Positions 44,651 through 57,715 are shown, counted from the stretch's first letter. The stretch: DNA of 64,000 bases from Antedon bifida (GCA_963402885.1 OY727098.1:1483001-1547000), one strand, 5' to 3'. Translations and numbers: made by a program. The notes: a model not told the origin generated them from the sequence alone.

Positions 44651-45402
44651 CACAGTTTTCAGTTTATTATTCTGAAAAGTTGTATGATATATACTTAAAA
44701 CTGTATTATTAAAAACAAATATATCGAATACTAGCTACTGTGTATTTTGTGGTTTTGAATGCATTTCCAGTATTACTGTAAATCTGATCTATCTTTACCT
44801 ACACTCGGAAACATAAATTAGAATTTATATTGGCACACTTACAATTCATTTACTCGTAGGCCTACTGAATTTATTTTCTTTATATATCCTTCGTTTCCTC
44901 GAATAAATAGCGCGTTGTGTGTCTGCGGACATACAGAGGCTATGTTCATCCGACACGCAGACGTAATTGCATAAAATAATATTCCAACTTGGGGCGTAAT
45001 TCAACGACGTTAATTAAGCGCATCGCAATTTTTGACCAATCACGACGCGATGCGTAGTTCGTTAAATCGTGACTGCGCTTCGCGTTCACATGACATATTT
45101 TTCGTGATGCGTCGTACTTTTCAAGATATTGTTCTAGATTGTTTATTACAGAATTTTCTTCACTTTCCCAAAATGTGTTAGAATGGTTTGGAAACCCGTT
45201 TGAACTGAACTGTAATAACTGAACTATTAATAATGTATTAAAGGACTCTTGCAGATAGCATTGATAGGGAAATTATCATATGAACAATCTAACGTTTGGT
45301 CTTGCAGTGCAGTTCGCTGAAGTTTCTCTGGTACTACTTACAATTGTTTCCCAAATAGGGCGCAATCACAAGTGATGATGGATTATTTGTCGCTGTTATG
45401 CT

Positions 45403-45610
45403 TAGTTCCCACTAGAGACGCAACGCAAGGACGTAACGCAACGTAAGGGATTTGACCAATCACAAGCGATGGATTTATTCGACTGTCGCTTGTCATTGGT
45501 CAACACGCTTACGTTGCGTTTACGACCTTCCGTTGCGTCATAGTGGGAACCGTACTTTATTGGTCAACTGACTTGCGTCTACGTCCTTGCGTTGCGTCTA
45601 GTGGGACTTC
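45403..45610. mobile_element. MITE-C copy 2
   Basis: Ends TTCCCACTAGAGACGCAACG and TTGCGTTGCGTCTAGTGGGA; contains the GACCAATCACAAGCGATGGA / CGCTTGTCATTGGTC hairpin. Confidence 0.75.
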
Positions 45611-46289
45611 ATTAATTAGTTGTGAAAGTGCAATGACTTTCAAATCTCAAATAAAGCTAATATTTCGCCAAACCGTTACCGCTTGGAACAATGACCAATT
45701 ACCTATATCGATTACCGATATCCATCCGCTAATGATGCTTCCGAATTATTGATTTCAATAACATAAAAATTCGCTAATGAACCACACTGTTTAGTTAAGT
45801 AATAACGAAGCTGTCATTGTGTTGTACCGTTTGACACATTGTGTAACAGCAGTTGAAATGATTGACATTTTTCGTGGGAATCGGTCAAACACCAGTCAAG
45901 ATTGACCACATGATGAACTCGTTCACGCGCGCGGTTATTGACTGAAGTCACTATTGTCTGCTGCGCGTGGCGCCAAAACACCTGTAGTACACCTAATGAC
46001 GGTAGAAATCGCAAAGATAGCTTACCTATTTCCTAAATTAACTTAACTGTCTCAATATCTTTCAAAATAAAAAAATAAAATAAAAGCAATATTATTATAG
46101 TTTTGAGCCCAAGCTATCGCAACCGTTAGGGTATTCGTACAGAGCATTACCCGTTACGCTACAAAGTAGGCCTACATGACTGAGAAGCTGACAATAGTCT
46201 ATTTATACGTACTTCATATTACGTAATTCATCGTTACGTCATAAATATATTCAAAGCTGGTAATGTATTAACTTGTTTATATCCAAGAT

Positions 46290-46361
46290 GATCGGTTAGC
46301 TCAGACTGAGCAGCGTGGTGTTAACAACACGGATGTCATGGGTTCGAACCCCATGCGGGTC
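46290..46361 (+). mobile_element. tRNA-Ile-like head of a SINE
   Basis: A-box TTAGCTCAGACTGAGC and B-box GGTTCGAACCC with T stem ATGGG/CCCAT; anticodon loop TTAACAA (AAC). The body resembles tRNA-Ile (GGTTAGCTCAG.., AGCGTGGTG) but the D loop is short and acceptor and anticodon stems have mismatches. It is followed by non-tRNA sequence with two hairpins (46361-46437 and 46451-46527), so a tRNA-derived SINE or tRNA pseudogene is more likely than a working tRNA. Confidence 0.55.
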
Positions 46362-46741
46362 GTGGTGGAAAAGAGTTAAACCTTTCGAGCTTCTGTGTTT
46401 GGGGTTCACAGAATAATACGTCCCCCGTTCCACCACACAGGCAAGTCAATGCATCTGGTGATGCCGTGGAAACGACACAATGTCTCTGCTACAGCTTTGA
46501 GGTCGTTTCTACGACATTACCAGATGTAGGGAGAGGACTATGACATAGTAATAAATGGGTCACTTATCTTTTGGTTCAGTCGGTGTTTTTTTTTCTGTGG
46601 ATTCGATCTCGTAAATTTTATGCTTAGTTTTAAGAAAACAAATACATGTCAGCAAATTAGGAACAAATGTAGAACATAAAGTTGTAAAGTTGTACATAAA
46701 ATGTAAAGATGATGCCGATGGAGTGTTTCTGTAAGATCAAA

Positions 46742-46815
46742 TACGCAAGGTTGGGTCGCGAAAATTCCCAAAATAGGATCATGGGGTCGCGATCAAAAAA
46801 GGTTGCGGAACGCTG
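46742..46815. mobile_element. hAT-like terminal fossil
   Basis: GGGTCGCGAAAATTCCC, GGGGTCGCGATCAAAAAAGG and GGTTGCGGAACGCTGG resemble the 3' end of hAT (Charlie-type) transposons. Seen by pattern memory only. Confidence 0.35.
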
Positions 46816-46816
46816 G

Positions 46817-46830
46817 TGTAGACAGAGCTT
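46817..46830 (+). mobile_element. MITE-A terminal remnant
   Basis: Only TGTAGACAGAGCTT remains, directly after a hAT-like terminus. Confidence 0.4.
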
Positions 46831-47296
46831 ATTATAAGAAGAGCATTTATTTATTTATTTATTTATTTATTCGGAATTACACCTTTAGATTGGTGGCACA
46901 CTTAGTACACTAGTGTGAATTGCTTTTCCTGATTCAGCATGCGGCAGAGAGATGACGATGATGTTCAAGTTGAAGCACGCCCTCTAGCCTACACTCTCGC
47001 CGAAAAACTATAGACGACTAAACACTGTACTACGCAAAAAACACACGGCGGACGAAAATTTAGAAACACGAGTTTGAATTCCATATACAGTATATAAGTA
47101 ATAGGCCTAGTCATGTTTAGAGCACAACATGCTAAGGTAATAATGAAAAGAATGAAGTTCTTGCTGTTACAATTACATGTATATGTTATGTGTACTAACC
47201 ACAAACATCTACTACAAGCTAGGCCTAGGCCTCTTGCTTGTATGTATTGTAGGTAGCCTATATGATTGACAGGCCATTCTAGTGTAGTAGGCCTAC

Positions 47297-47380
47297 ATGC
47301 CATCGGGACGGTTCGTCCCAACCATACCCCATTCGGTTTCTTGCCTGTTGAGCCGTGAAATGTGCAAAAAGTCTGCACAC
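47297..47380 (+). CDS. CLPP: Probable CLPP exon 1 (mitochondrial presequence)
   Basis: ClpP exon 2 begins in phase 0 with no ATG, so a 5' exon is required. The 30-codon ORF at 47297 (MPSGRFVPTI..) is Arg/Lys/Ser-rich with little acid, as in matrix-targeting peptides, and a phase-0 GTTTGA at 47381 could be its donor. That donor is poor, so the true first exon may use another site or lie further upstream. Confidence 0.35.
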
Positions 47381-47524
47381 GTTTGAAGGCGAAATCATGT
47401 TTTCTCAATTGTGATTGCTCACCAATCTGAAATATACCAATAAATAATGATCAAATTGCTGTGTAGTTTCTAAAACACATATTCAGCAGTATTGTGAATT
47501 TTTATACCGATTGTTTTCTTTTAG

Positions 47525-50500
47525 AATTTGTGTAAAGGTATCCAACAGTGCAGGGCTTTTCACCAAACTGTGCAACAGAATTCACCAATGGTGCCAATCG
47601 TTATAGAACAAACAGTAAGTAAATAAATCACATATTAAACCAATTCTGTGTCAAATGTGTCAACAGACAAGTTGCTATTTATTCTCAGTTTTTCCTGAAG
47701 TTGATTTTGCTAATTATTGGGTTATACAGGCTTTCAATCAGAAATGGTGTATGGTGAAACATGGTATCCCTCGTATCATTGCAGCTTTAGTAAAACATTT
47801 TTGCAAGTACTCTCCTGGCCCTTATCAATTGTATGACCCACTATACAACCCCCGGGAGAGGTGCGTCATTTGTCTGATGTGTGTCATACATTATGAATAC
47901 CATGATGCACCCCTGTGTCAAAAATGTGACTTACCTTTAGGTGACCATGATGCACCCATTTTGACGCATGTTGTTCATGATATGGTGCGTGGTAAATATT
48001 AACATTTCTTTTTCTATAAAAATCACAAACTGAATTAAAACTGATTTATCTCTTAAAAGTAAACATATAACATTTCTCTTACATACTGTATTTTTATCTT
48101 CAGGGACGTGGAGAGCGAGCTTATGATATCTATTCAAGACTTTTAAAGGAGAGAATTATTTGTTTGATGGGGCCTGTAAGTATACATTATATGAAATTTA
48201 TATTTTAAAAATGCACTTTTGAAGATTTTCAATATCCATTACTCAATCCAAATTGTAATATTTTGATTACCATATAGAATCACATACCCTCCTGTTATTG
48301 CCAATTTCTTTTTGCTGTTGGTTGGGTTTGGAAATAAAATAAAAACAAAAAAATACAGTATTGTATAAACACACCCCTTATAAAAATAGAAAATTAGGCC
48401 TATACAAAAAGACTAGCAATACTACTGTAGTATACCACAGTGCTAGTTTATACCATGAAGTAGCCCAGGGTGGGCTTTTACCCAGATATAGGGACGATAT
48501 ATCTTTAAACCTATGTGTGGCCTTACTGTGCCAAGATGTGTTTATACCATTGTGTGGGCGATCATTAAATACTGTTACATGAATTTCTGTGAAACCTATC
48601 AATGGTCGTAGTGTATTGTTTTTCAAATAGCAATAAGATATCTTGTTTGTGTTAAACTTTAATTATGTTTGAATTTCGTATAACATACATCAGATTAGAA
48701 TTGTATAATTATTATATTAATATTATTATAATTGGATATTTTAATTAAAGTATAATTTTGATGGTTAATATTTGTATAATACAGCTTGTATTGAGTATTA
48801 TAAATGTTTACAGTAGTGTAGACATCATTTTAAATTAAATTAACATTTTGATTGTTAATATTTGTATAATACAATAATATAATTTGTATTGAGTATTATA
48901 AATGTTTACATATACACAGTAGTGTATACATCATTATTACATCATTATTAATTAAATTAGCACTTTGAGGGTTATTGTTTGTCAAATCTGCATGTATTGA
49001 CACAAAAACATCTTTAGATAATACAGTGTGCAAATAAAAATTGAATGTTTGTTTATGCATGAAATGGTACGATTCCACATCTTGTAAAGTTGATCCTATT
49101 AATGAATAAAATCATACCAACCAATCTAAAGCTAATTTAATAAGTGCTTTTTTGGGTCAAAAGTAGTACAACTCTCCAAAAATGTTAGTTCATATTCACT
49201 GCCATTTTAATGTTATAGTTTATATGCCAAAGTAAGCAAAATATAAGTCGATCATGCAATAGTGCAGTTATTTTAATATCATGCGATCCACAATCATCCA
49301 ATCAAATGACAAGAATCTACTTAATGCGTTATAATATCAGTAATATCTATTTGACATAATTTTTTTTGTATAAACAAACATCACATTAAAAAATATTGGT
49401 CATTCATATGAATGTATAATTTTGAGGTTTTTTACTTGTTTTATCAAGTTGTATTCAACTAGCATCCTATTATCATGAACAACTGTGTCAATTGAAGTAC
49501 TACTATTTTGAAAGATTATATGGCTCAAATATTGATTTTTTTATTATGCTTTCTAGATACATGATGAAATATCCAGTGTAGTAATAGCACAATTATTGTT
49601 TTTACAATCGGAAAGTAATAAGAAACCTATTCATTTATATATCAACAGTCCAGGTATGTAATTAATAATATTATGCGGAAGATTTGAGAGAAATAAGTGG
49701 GTCAAAGGGGGAATTCACCAGACTTGATTAAAGTATATTGTGCATGTGAAAGAAATGGTAGGGGTAACATTGCATTTGAAGACAGATTTAAACATACAAT
49801 CTATACATGGTTTATGTTCTCCCCTTCCCACTCCTTTCCCATCTTGAATTCTAAATTGTCTGCATGGCATGCAAATACACTGAATATATTATACCCAAAC
49901 AAGTCTAAATACAGTGTTTAATAGGAACGTATAGTGTAACTTTAACCACCGAACATACTTTAGTTCTCTACATATTTAGTGCTATTATTTGTGTGATAAA
50001 ATACCAGATGGATTTGACTTGTGATCTCTTAATTAACAGGGGAGTTTCCTAACCAAATTAATTATTTTACCAAATTATTTGATAATTGATAATAAAATGA
50101 TTACCATATCTAAAAAAAAATAGACACCATCCCTCACAATAATTGTTCATTTATTCATTCATGAATATTAATCTATTCCTTTATAGGTGGAGCAGTAACA
50201 TCTGGATTAGGAATCTACGATACAATGCAATATGTACGACCACCAATAGCGACATGGTGTGTAGGGCAAGCATGTAGCATGGCATCATTACTACTAGCAG
50301 CAGGTGCACCGGGTATGAGGCATAGCCTACCAAATTCTAGGATAATGGTCCATCAGCCATCGGGAGCTGCTCAGGTATTGTATTGTTAAAAGTTCCTTTA
50401 ATTGTATTGTGGCATAAAGGGCAAGCATGTAGCATGGATGCTAGTCCATAAAAATGACCACAATCAAACTCTTCTTAGCCTGACTTCCTTCCTTATGTTT

Positions 50501-53332
50501 TTTTTCTTACAGGGTCAGGCAACAGATATAAAAATTCAAGCTGAGGAGATATTAAAGATGAGAGCACAAATAAATGACATCTATGTGAAACACACAAGTC
50601 AACCATTGAGTGTAATAGGTAAGAGTTTGCATTATTCATAATTTTCATTTTTGCATTTCATTTATTTTCATTCTATTTATTTATGATTTAACATTTCTTA
50701 ATACATTAAACGCAACATGCTATAGTGCCACTACTTATGCCAGTGCCACTACCTATGCCACAGTGGTACTCCCTATGCTACAGTATCACAACCCATGCTA
50801 CAGTGTCACTATTCATGCTACAGTGGTACTCCCTATGCTACAGTGCCACTTACCCGTGCTACAATGCTGCTCCCCATGCTACAGTGTCACTATCCATGCC
50901 ACAGTGCCAATTCCCACGCCACAATGCCACTACCCACGCCACAGTGCCACTACCCACGATACAGTGCCACTACCCATGCCACAGTGCCACTACCCATGCC
51001 ACAGTGCCACTACCCATGCTAAAGTGCCACTACCCATGCTACAGTGCCACTACCCACGCCACAGTGCCACTACCCACGCCACACAGCCACTACCCATGCC
51101 ACAGTGCCACTATCCATGCCACAGTGCCACTACCCATGCCACAGTGCCACTACCCATGCTACAGTGCCACTACCCACGCTACAGTGCCACTACCAATGCC
51201 ACAGTGCCACTACCCATGCCACAGTGCCACTACCCACGCTACAGTGCCACTACCCACGCTACAGTGCCACTACCCATGCCACAGTGCCACTACCCATGCT
51301 ACAGTGCCACTACCCATGCTACAGTGCCACTACCCACGCTACAGTGTCACTATCCATGCCACAGTGCCACTAACCATGCTACAGTGCCACTACCCACGCT
51401 ACAGTGCCACTACCCACGCTACAGTGCCACTACCCATGCTACAGTGCCACTATCCATGCTACAGTGCCACTACCCACGCTACAGTGTCACTATCCATGCC
51501 ACAGTGCCACTAACCATGCTACAGTGCCACTACCCACGCTACAGTGCCACTACCCACGCTACAGTGCCACTACCCATGCTACAGTGCCACTATCCATGCC
51601 ACAGTGCCACTACCCATGCCACAGTGCCACTACCCATGATACAGTGCCACTACCCACGTTAAAGTGCTTCTCCCCATGCTACAGTTCCACTTACCTTACA
51701 ATTGATTAATAATGAATTTAGTCTTTATGACCCATTAAAAATCAAAGTGTAGAATTTTCTTTTCAATCTATGGGACAATAGAGCCATTAGTGTATTTGCA
51801 TTAATGACTAATATAGCACTAATGAAAACATTTTTATAAATCAACCAATTGATTCTCAACTTTTGAACTGTAGACTTAAGAAAAATACTTACGAATACGT
51901 AGAAATTGTTTATCTAGGCTTTCGCTTTTAACCCGTACCATTTATCAAATTTTGCTTCATGACATTCTTAGTATTCGATACTTTACTATTTCCTATGGTC
52001 CTTTTTCTGTGTATTAAAATACTTTTATTAGTGGTTTCCTGAAAATGTCCATAAAGTACAAGAGAGTTGAATGTTCAATGTTTTACATAGCGATTGACAT
52101 TATACTGTAGTAATTGACATTATACTGCAGTAATTGGATACTGTAGAATAATTAATAGTTAACATTTTGTAACAAAAAAGGATTCAACTGTTCTAGACGA
52201 CAATTTGGCTTAATATTTGTGAAAAGAAAAACATTTTGGCACACATGGCATGTCATAACTATACTTGAGCTGGAATTTAAACAATTTGTGGCAAGTCTAC
52301 ATACTGTACATCCATCTGCATATAAAGCAAAATATTCTGATTTGTTTTTATAATCTCTCTAAGATCTGTATGATTTAACATTCTGAATACATTAAACAAA
52401 TTCATGCATATTATTAGGATAAAGTCAATGATGTAAAGCAATTCACAATCAAACAGATTTGCATTTATATTTGTTTCTGATCTTATGGATATGCTGCTGT
52501 ATTTTAAATGGGCATTTGATCAATAAGACATACAAAAGCGTATGGCAATTACTGAAATTATTTAGATGTAATGTCTACTATAATTCGATGATTCACAGAA
52601 AATAATACCATAGCTTACGGATAAATAATAAGATAACTTGATATGCGTATGCAGTGGCTATGTTGTAATTCATGACAAGTTTCTATTCCTGTACTACACT
52701 GTTAAATTGACATAATCTCAGAATCTCAACATATATAATATATTAAGCGCTCTAAAAGTGATTGAGAGAAATACTTGAACAATTTGTAAGAGTATGTTTA
52801 AACGTACCTGTAGTCTGTTGATTTATACCTACTATTTAAAAAATAAATTATTTACTTGAAAAAAAAAAGTAATTTAAAGTTGCAATTGCAAATTTTCTGT
52901 CAGTCAGACAATTGATTTTGGGTAAATGTAACCATTTATTTTATCTTTAAGCTCTGTCTACATTATCAAACTAGTTTGACAAAAAAAGTATGATGTGCCC
53001 AAATATGGCAGTGATATGCCCAAATATGGTAGTGTATGACATCATCATGTCCATATATGGGCACATCACATAGAGTTTGATAGTGTAGATCTTGCCTTAA
53101 CAAATCGACCACTTAAAAAAGCATTAAATGAATCATGATGATAGAATTATAAATCTATTATTCTATATTTTGGTATAATTGTTGCTTTTTCTCTTCTTTA
53201 GAAGAGGCAATGGAACGTGATCGGTTCATGAACCCACTGGCTGCCGTACAGTTCGGCTTGTTAGACAAAGTACTTGAACATACACCAGTGTTACCAGACC
53301 AGGCAAATGACAACAACATTAGCACCTCATAA
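47525..53332 (+). CDS. CLPP: Mitochondrial ATP-dependent Clp protease proteolytic subunit (ClpP), exons 2-7
   Basis: Serine peptidase of family S14 that forms a 14-mer barrel in the mitochondrial matrix and degrades proteins unfolded by ClpX. Exons: 47525-47614, 48104-48175, 49557-49653, 50187-50374, 50513-50618, 53202-53332 (684 nt, 227 aa + TAA). The mature start [10 protein letters not shown] is followed by [18 protein letters not shown], near-identical to vertebrate CLPP. Catalytic triad: Ser in [11 protein letters not shown], His in MVHQPSG, Asp in FGLLDKVL. The Gly-rich strand [18 protein letters not shown] is intact. The C-terminal extension after [10 protein letters not shown] is only about 16 residues, much shorter than the mammalian one. 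All splice sites are GT-AG and phases agree. Confidence 0.96.
50723..51700 (+). repeat. CLPP: 20-bp minisatellite, about 48 copies, in CLPP intron 6
   Basis: Unit ACAGTGCCACTACCCATGCT with T/C and C/T variants at a few fixed positions. Because 20 is not a multiple of 3 and the unit has no stop in any + frame, all three + frames stay open and give spurious ORFs up to 299 aa. Confidence 0.97.
52949..53098 (+). mobile_element. MITE-A copy 13, in CLPP intron 6
   Basis: Left AAGCTCTGTCTACATTATCA, right GATAGTGTAGATCTTGCCTT (decayed). It ends about 100 nt before the last CLPP exon. Confidence 0.8.
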
Positions 53333-53385
53333 CATAAATGTTTATTTTCTTCATTTGATCCTGTTTTCAATTTTCTAGGCTAGAA

Positions 53386-53391
53386 AATAAA
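53386..53391 (+). promoter_or_regulatory. CLPP: Poly(A) signal AATAAA of CLPP
   Basis: Canonical AATAAA 54 nt after the TAA stop. A MITE (53398-53663) begins directly after it, so the 3' end of the transcript may lie in the repeat. Confidence 0.5.
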
Positions 53392-53397
53392 ACAACA

Positions 53398-53663
53398 CAG
53401 ATGTATTGTCCCCTGAAAAATAATTGAAAAAATGTTTTTGTTTAATAAGTAATTTCCAATAATTGGATAAAAATAAAAATTTATTTGCCTGATAAAACCA
53501 TATTTACAAAAATAACGCCAATCAGAAGCCAATTGAACTGTTTATTTTGTCTCTTTTACAAGCAAAATCATTATAATTATTTTCATTATTTTTGGCCAAA
53601 ACTAAAAATTCTGATTCTATTCATATTTATTTTTCATATTTTCGGGGACAATGCATCTTTAAA
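53398..53663. mobile_element. MITE-B copy 2, just after CLPP
   Basis: Left AGATGTATTGTCCCCTGAAA and right CGGGGACAATGCATCTTTAA; decayed CCAATCAGAAGCCAAT in the middle. Confidence 0.7.
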
Positions 53664-55757
53664 GCCTTTTTTTAAAAATAAATCTTTTTAAAAAATACAT
53701 ATTATAAAAAACAATAAATTAAGATTTTAATAGATAAACAATTTTTTTCTAGGCTAGAGAATAAAACAAGATTTGTTTATTGTTTAAATCTTTACAAAAA
53801 ACAACTATAAGATAAAAACACTAGGCCTGTATAAATATAGTACAGTAATTAAACAATTGCCTATGCTAGAAAATAAAAAAGACTTGTTAAAACATGTATA
53901 GTAGTAGTAATGATAAATAATAAATACATTTACTATAAAATATGAATAGATGACTAGACTATGAATAAATAATGAATAAACAATACTATTTACTGTTTAT
54001 TATCAAACTAAGATCATTGTATAACAATGATGCTTGTAGATATATTGAAGTTGCCACTATAAAACAACATGATTATGTTTCATATATCATTTTTGATTAC
54101 ATTGTGTTTGATATTCATTCTCTGTACAACACAAATCATTATCTTGAGAATATGCACAAACACTGAATCAAAACTCTTGGGGGTTTTCTGTCGCTCAGTC
54201 TCTGAAAATTAAAAAAAACATTTATTATTTAAATTTCTTATCAACTAAAAACGAATCAAATAATTACATTTGATGTTTTTGCCAACAAGAGTTTATTGTC
54301 CTTTTTTAAACTGATTTGTTTTTGATTAACAAAGTTATTACTTTTTTGATTGCAATGGAATATTAATAACTTGCTTGTAATTACAATATGAAATTAAAAT
54401 TTCATTTCCAGTCCATATTGCACAATCAAAAATCTGTTTTTTTCCCTTAGTGTGGACTCCTTGGTTTATATAAATGTCACATTGACATTAGATACTGTAT
54501 ATACAGTATTACAAATCTACGAAAGCCTATGCCTGCCACTTAAAGGTACAGGCATGAATGTTAAATATAATATCTGGTTCTCCGTGGTTAAATGTGCATA
54601 AAACAAATATGTGTAACAGAAACCACGACGAAAAAACATGAATTTCCCTTAAGTGGCCAAACACACTTTATTTCAGTAGTTAGGTAGTTTAACCAATGCA
54701 TTACCATATCCGGTGACTCCCTAGAAAGTGAAAAAAAATTGGTGGGTATAATTTTTACTATAGCACGAAAAAAAAAATGAAGTTGAATAAAAACAACAGA
54801 AACGTAAAATTCAAGTTATTTTACCTATATTTAGTCATCTGAAAAAACAATGATGATCTAAAAATACCCCTCTATACAAGTTAAATTTGATTACATTGTA
54901 AATTTGTCTTTTAAGAACGTGTGCTGTTTTAATCTATAAAAATCGTTATGTTCAATTAAAAAAGTTATAGTTATACGGTACATATTATTTATCTATTCCG
55001 ACATTTGAAAATGACATTGTATGTATAGGTCTAGATATACAGTATTAACATACACAGCTTTATACACAGTTTATGACGTAACCAGTCAAGTAAGAAATTA
55101 TATTACTCTAATAAATTATAGAGAAAAAAATAACACTATAGGCCTAATATGAATTCAGTTTATTTTATATTCTGTAAAATGACGGTTTTGGTAAATTTGT
55201 TCAAATTTATTTTTTAAATAGTGCTATAGAAATGTAGCATTTTATTAGTCTGTTGTAGTCTTATGTACGAACAAAAAAGTCACGACCAGAAACTATTATA
55301 TACCAATCGAATGTCACGTCCCCTTCCATATTGAAACCACTCAACCCTGACATTAGCCCTGAATGGCCGGGTACATCTTAAATGTCGTTAACTATCTAAC
55401 GCACATTAAACATGAACCCCCGACATTATTATCGTACGGTTGTTTCAACCACCAATCCACAAACGTATAAAAATAGTCTGCAAATTCATAAATTTAATTA
55501 TGTTTGACGTTGGAAAATTAACTGCGAAAATAACACATCCTGGTTGGAATAACAGTATGTTGCACTACTGCACTCTTCAACTCTCAAATGTATCATAAAC
55601 TAGCGACTTGTTTGCTGTGAAAGCTTTACATACATTTGCATGAGACATTGCTCGTATTTCATGTCTAATTACATGTTGTATACTAGATGACGCTAATGTC
55701 TGCATTGTTTTTATATTAAAGACATTATATATTGAGAACTGTGGACGTATTCACCAT

Positions 55758-55920
55758 TCACAGGCGAGCGGAAACGGTAATATAAACATAGAAGCTATGT
55801 TATTCCTTATGACCATTTTACACACAACTCGGAGTGGACGGCCGGTTTCCGTTCAGGATAGATACAGATTCTGCGCTACGCGGTTTTCCGCTTACCGTTA
55901 CTGCTCGTCTGTGTAAATTG
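55758..55920. mobile_element. Possible small foldback element
   Basis: CACAGGCGAGCGGAAACGGT at left and the reverse of CTTACCGTTACTGCTCGTCTGTG at right form an imperfect inverted repeat. Confidence 0.4.
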
Positions 55921-56206
55921 GCCTTTAGGCCAAGTGAAACACTCCTAGCTAAGTGAATAAACAAAAATCTCCTAGCTAAGTGAATACAATTTAAGTGAAA
56001 TACTTAATATGTAAGTGAAATATTTCACTTAAGTGTGATTGATGAATTCCTAGTAATATAACGTTGATTTTCATTTCCTCGCGGTTGTTTCATAATTGTA
56101 ATATTTAGTTATAATTTATGGATAGTGGAGGTTGTTTACTTTGTTAATGCATTAACGATTTGAATGTGACACTGATACGTCAGTACGTTAGTTTGAATTA
56201 CAATAA

Positions 56207-56457
56207 AGTTGGTTCCCACTCTACGCAACGCAACGACGTAAGCGCAACGCAAGCGAATTGACCAATGACAAGTGACAGTTCGAATACTCCATCGCTTAAG
56301 CTTGGTTCCCACTAGAGACGCAACGCATGTACGTAATGCAACGTAAGTACGTAATGCAACGTAAGTAATTTGACCAATCAAATGCAATGAATGTGATTGG
56401 TCAACTCGCTTGCGTTGCGTCTACGTCCTTGCGTTGCTTCCTAGTGAGAACCAAGCA
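56207..56457. mobile_element. MITE-C copies 3 and 4 (half copy plus full copy)
   Basis: GGTTCCCACTCTACGCAACG starts a half copy; a second GGTTCCCACTAGAGACGCAA at about 56303 starts a full copy ending CTAGTGAGAACCAAGC. Confidence 0.7.
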
Positions 56458-57303
56458 TAAGAGAACATTTTTTTTTATTGTTTTGTTATTTTTTTTTTTA
56501 ATAAGTAAAATATGGTTGTTGATTGCCTCGGAGGTTTTTTCCTTTGAATTTCAGACCTCTGACCGGAAGGAACAATATGTTTTGTTTGTCGGTAGGTCCC
56601 ATGTCCCTTGTTGACTTACTTTATTCAACTTGTAAATTACCAATCTCAGTAGGCCTACTCAGTATTTCTATCTAAATATTTGATTTGGACTTTCAAAGTT
56701 AATTTCGCCATTTCAGTACTTAGGCAAGAAAAAAAAATCGCGGATAAAATATTTTAATATATTTTTTAAATTGGCACCAATTCTCAGTACTGTATAATTA
56801 TTCAGTATCTTATAAGGTTCCGTGAAACAGCGTTAAATGAATTACTTACTTACTGGCTAAAAATAATGTCACATGTGACCATAATGTGACGCTGTATAAC
56901 ATTTGCCTAGATACGCTAGGATTTCGACTACATTAGAACTACATTAGAAGTATGTCACTCATAACCAGACAGCAGACAAAACGTATGCACATAATTCTAA
57001 CATTGAGCCTGTCGGTAATACTGCCGGATTATTATCTCTTTCAACATCGAATTAAAGGATCATAAAGTGTAAACCAGACAAAATTAAAATTCGTTCTCGG
57101 AAGCTTTAGCATTTTTCGGAGAATAAAAAAAAACACGTCTAGAGGTTATTGCATTGTTCAAAGAAAGATAATATGGGAGAAAATAACCTGAGAGAATGTT
57201 TATAATGGCTTGGAATAAGTAAGTAAATAAATTAAACTAACAGGAAATGCAACGCCTTCAAGTTGAGCTGAGCCACTGTGTGGTGATGATTGCGTTGCGT
57301 TTA

Positions 57304-57590
57304 TTGGGTAGACATTGCGTACGCTAATTGTTTCCATGACTCTCTTTCGGTGGTCTGATGGTCTGTCATTAACTTTGCGATCGATGTATTTGCTTTTTTG
57401 AGTTCTTTGTTTATGTTTCCTATCCAGGTAGTTTTTAGTTTGCCAACTGGTCTTTTAACTTTTCTAATGGATTCTGTCAACGCTAATTTGGCTGGAGTGT
57501 CCATCGGAAGCCTTAGCATATGTCCGGTCCATTTGTATTTTCTTTTCCTTATTATGTTTGACCATTTTAGTTCTTTCGTTCTGCTGTATA
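57304..57590 (-). pseudogene. Non-LTR retrotransposon ORF2 C-terminal tail (LINE remnant)
   Basis: The reverse strand encodes an open stretch with RKRKYKWTGHMLRLP, KRPVGKLKTTW and ESWKQLA before a stop at 57301. The pattern (R)x(L/Y)xWxGHxxR..KRPxGxPxxxW..DRxxWxxL is the hallmark of the tail after the reverse transcriptase in LINE proteins. Catalytic RT and endonuclease parts are absent, so this is a 5'-truncated dead copy. The family cannot be fixed by eye. Confidence 0.65.
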
Positions 57591-57715
57591 GTTCTATATT
57601 TCTGATTGTGTACGGCCACTTAATTTTTATAATTCCATAACATACGAATTGCAAAACACATAAATGAATATACATTACCATCATAACAATTAGGCCCATC
57701 TTAAACCTTCAACTC

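Larger units (their letters stand above)
42773..47296. other. MUSK 3' flank and intergenic region before CLPP
   Basis: No gene recognised. 42773-44390 and 44650-45400 are AT-rich unique sequence, apart from a weak CGACGCGATGCG foldback near 45010-45080. MITE-C lies at 45403-45610, the tRNA-headed SINE at 46290-46530, a hAT-like end at 46742. 45600-46280 shows nothing I recognise. Confidence 0.55.

Noticed and set aside
46290-46361. Functional tRNA-Val(AAC)
   Set aside because: Body is Ile-like, the D loop is shortened and stems have mismatches; more likely a SINE head or pseudogene.
46989-47408. 139-aa ORF on the minus strand
   Set aside because: No recognisable domain, runs antisense to the probable CLPP first exon and across AGGCCTA-rich sequence.
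50723-51700. CRISPR-like regular repeats
   Set aside because: Units are contiguous with no spacers and the DNA is animal.
50725-51709. Overlapping ORFs of 262, 299, 109 and 101 aa
   Set aside because: They are readings of the 20-bp minisatellite in three frames; composition is purely periodic and lies in a CLPP intron.
57301-57699. Host gene on the minus strand
   Set aside because: The recognisable part is the tail of a LINE protein, truncated and lacking catalytic domains.
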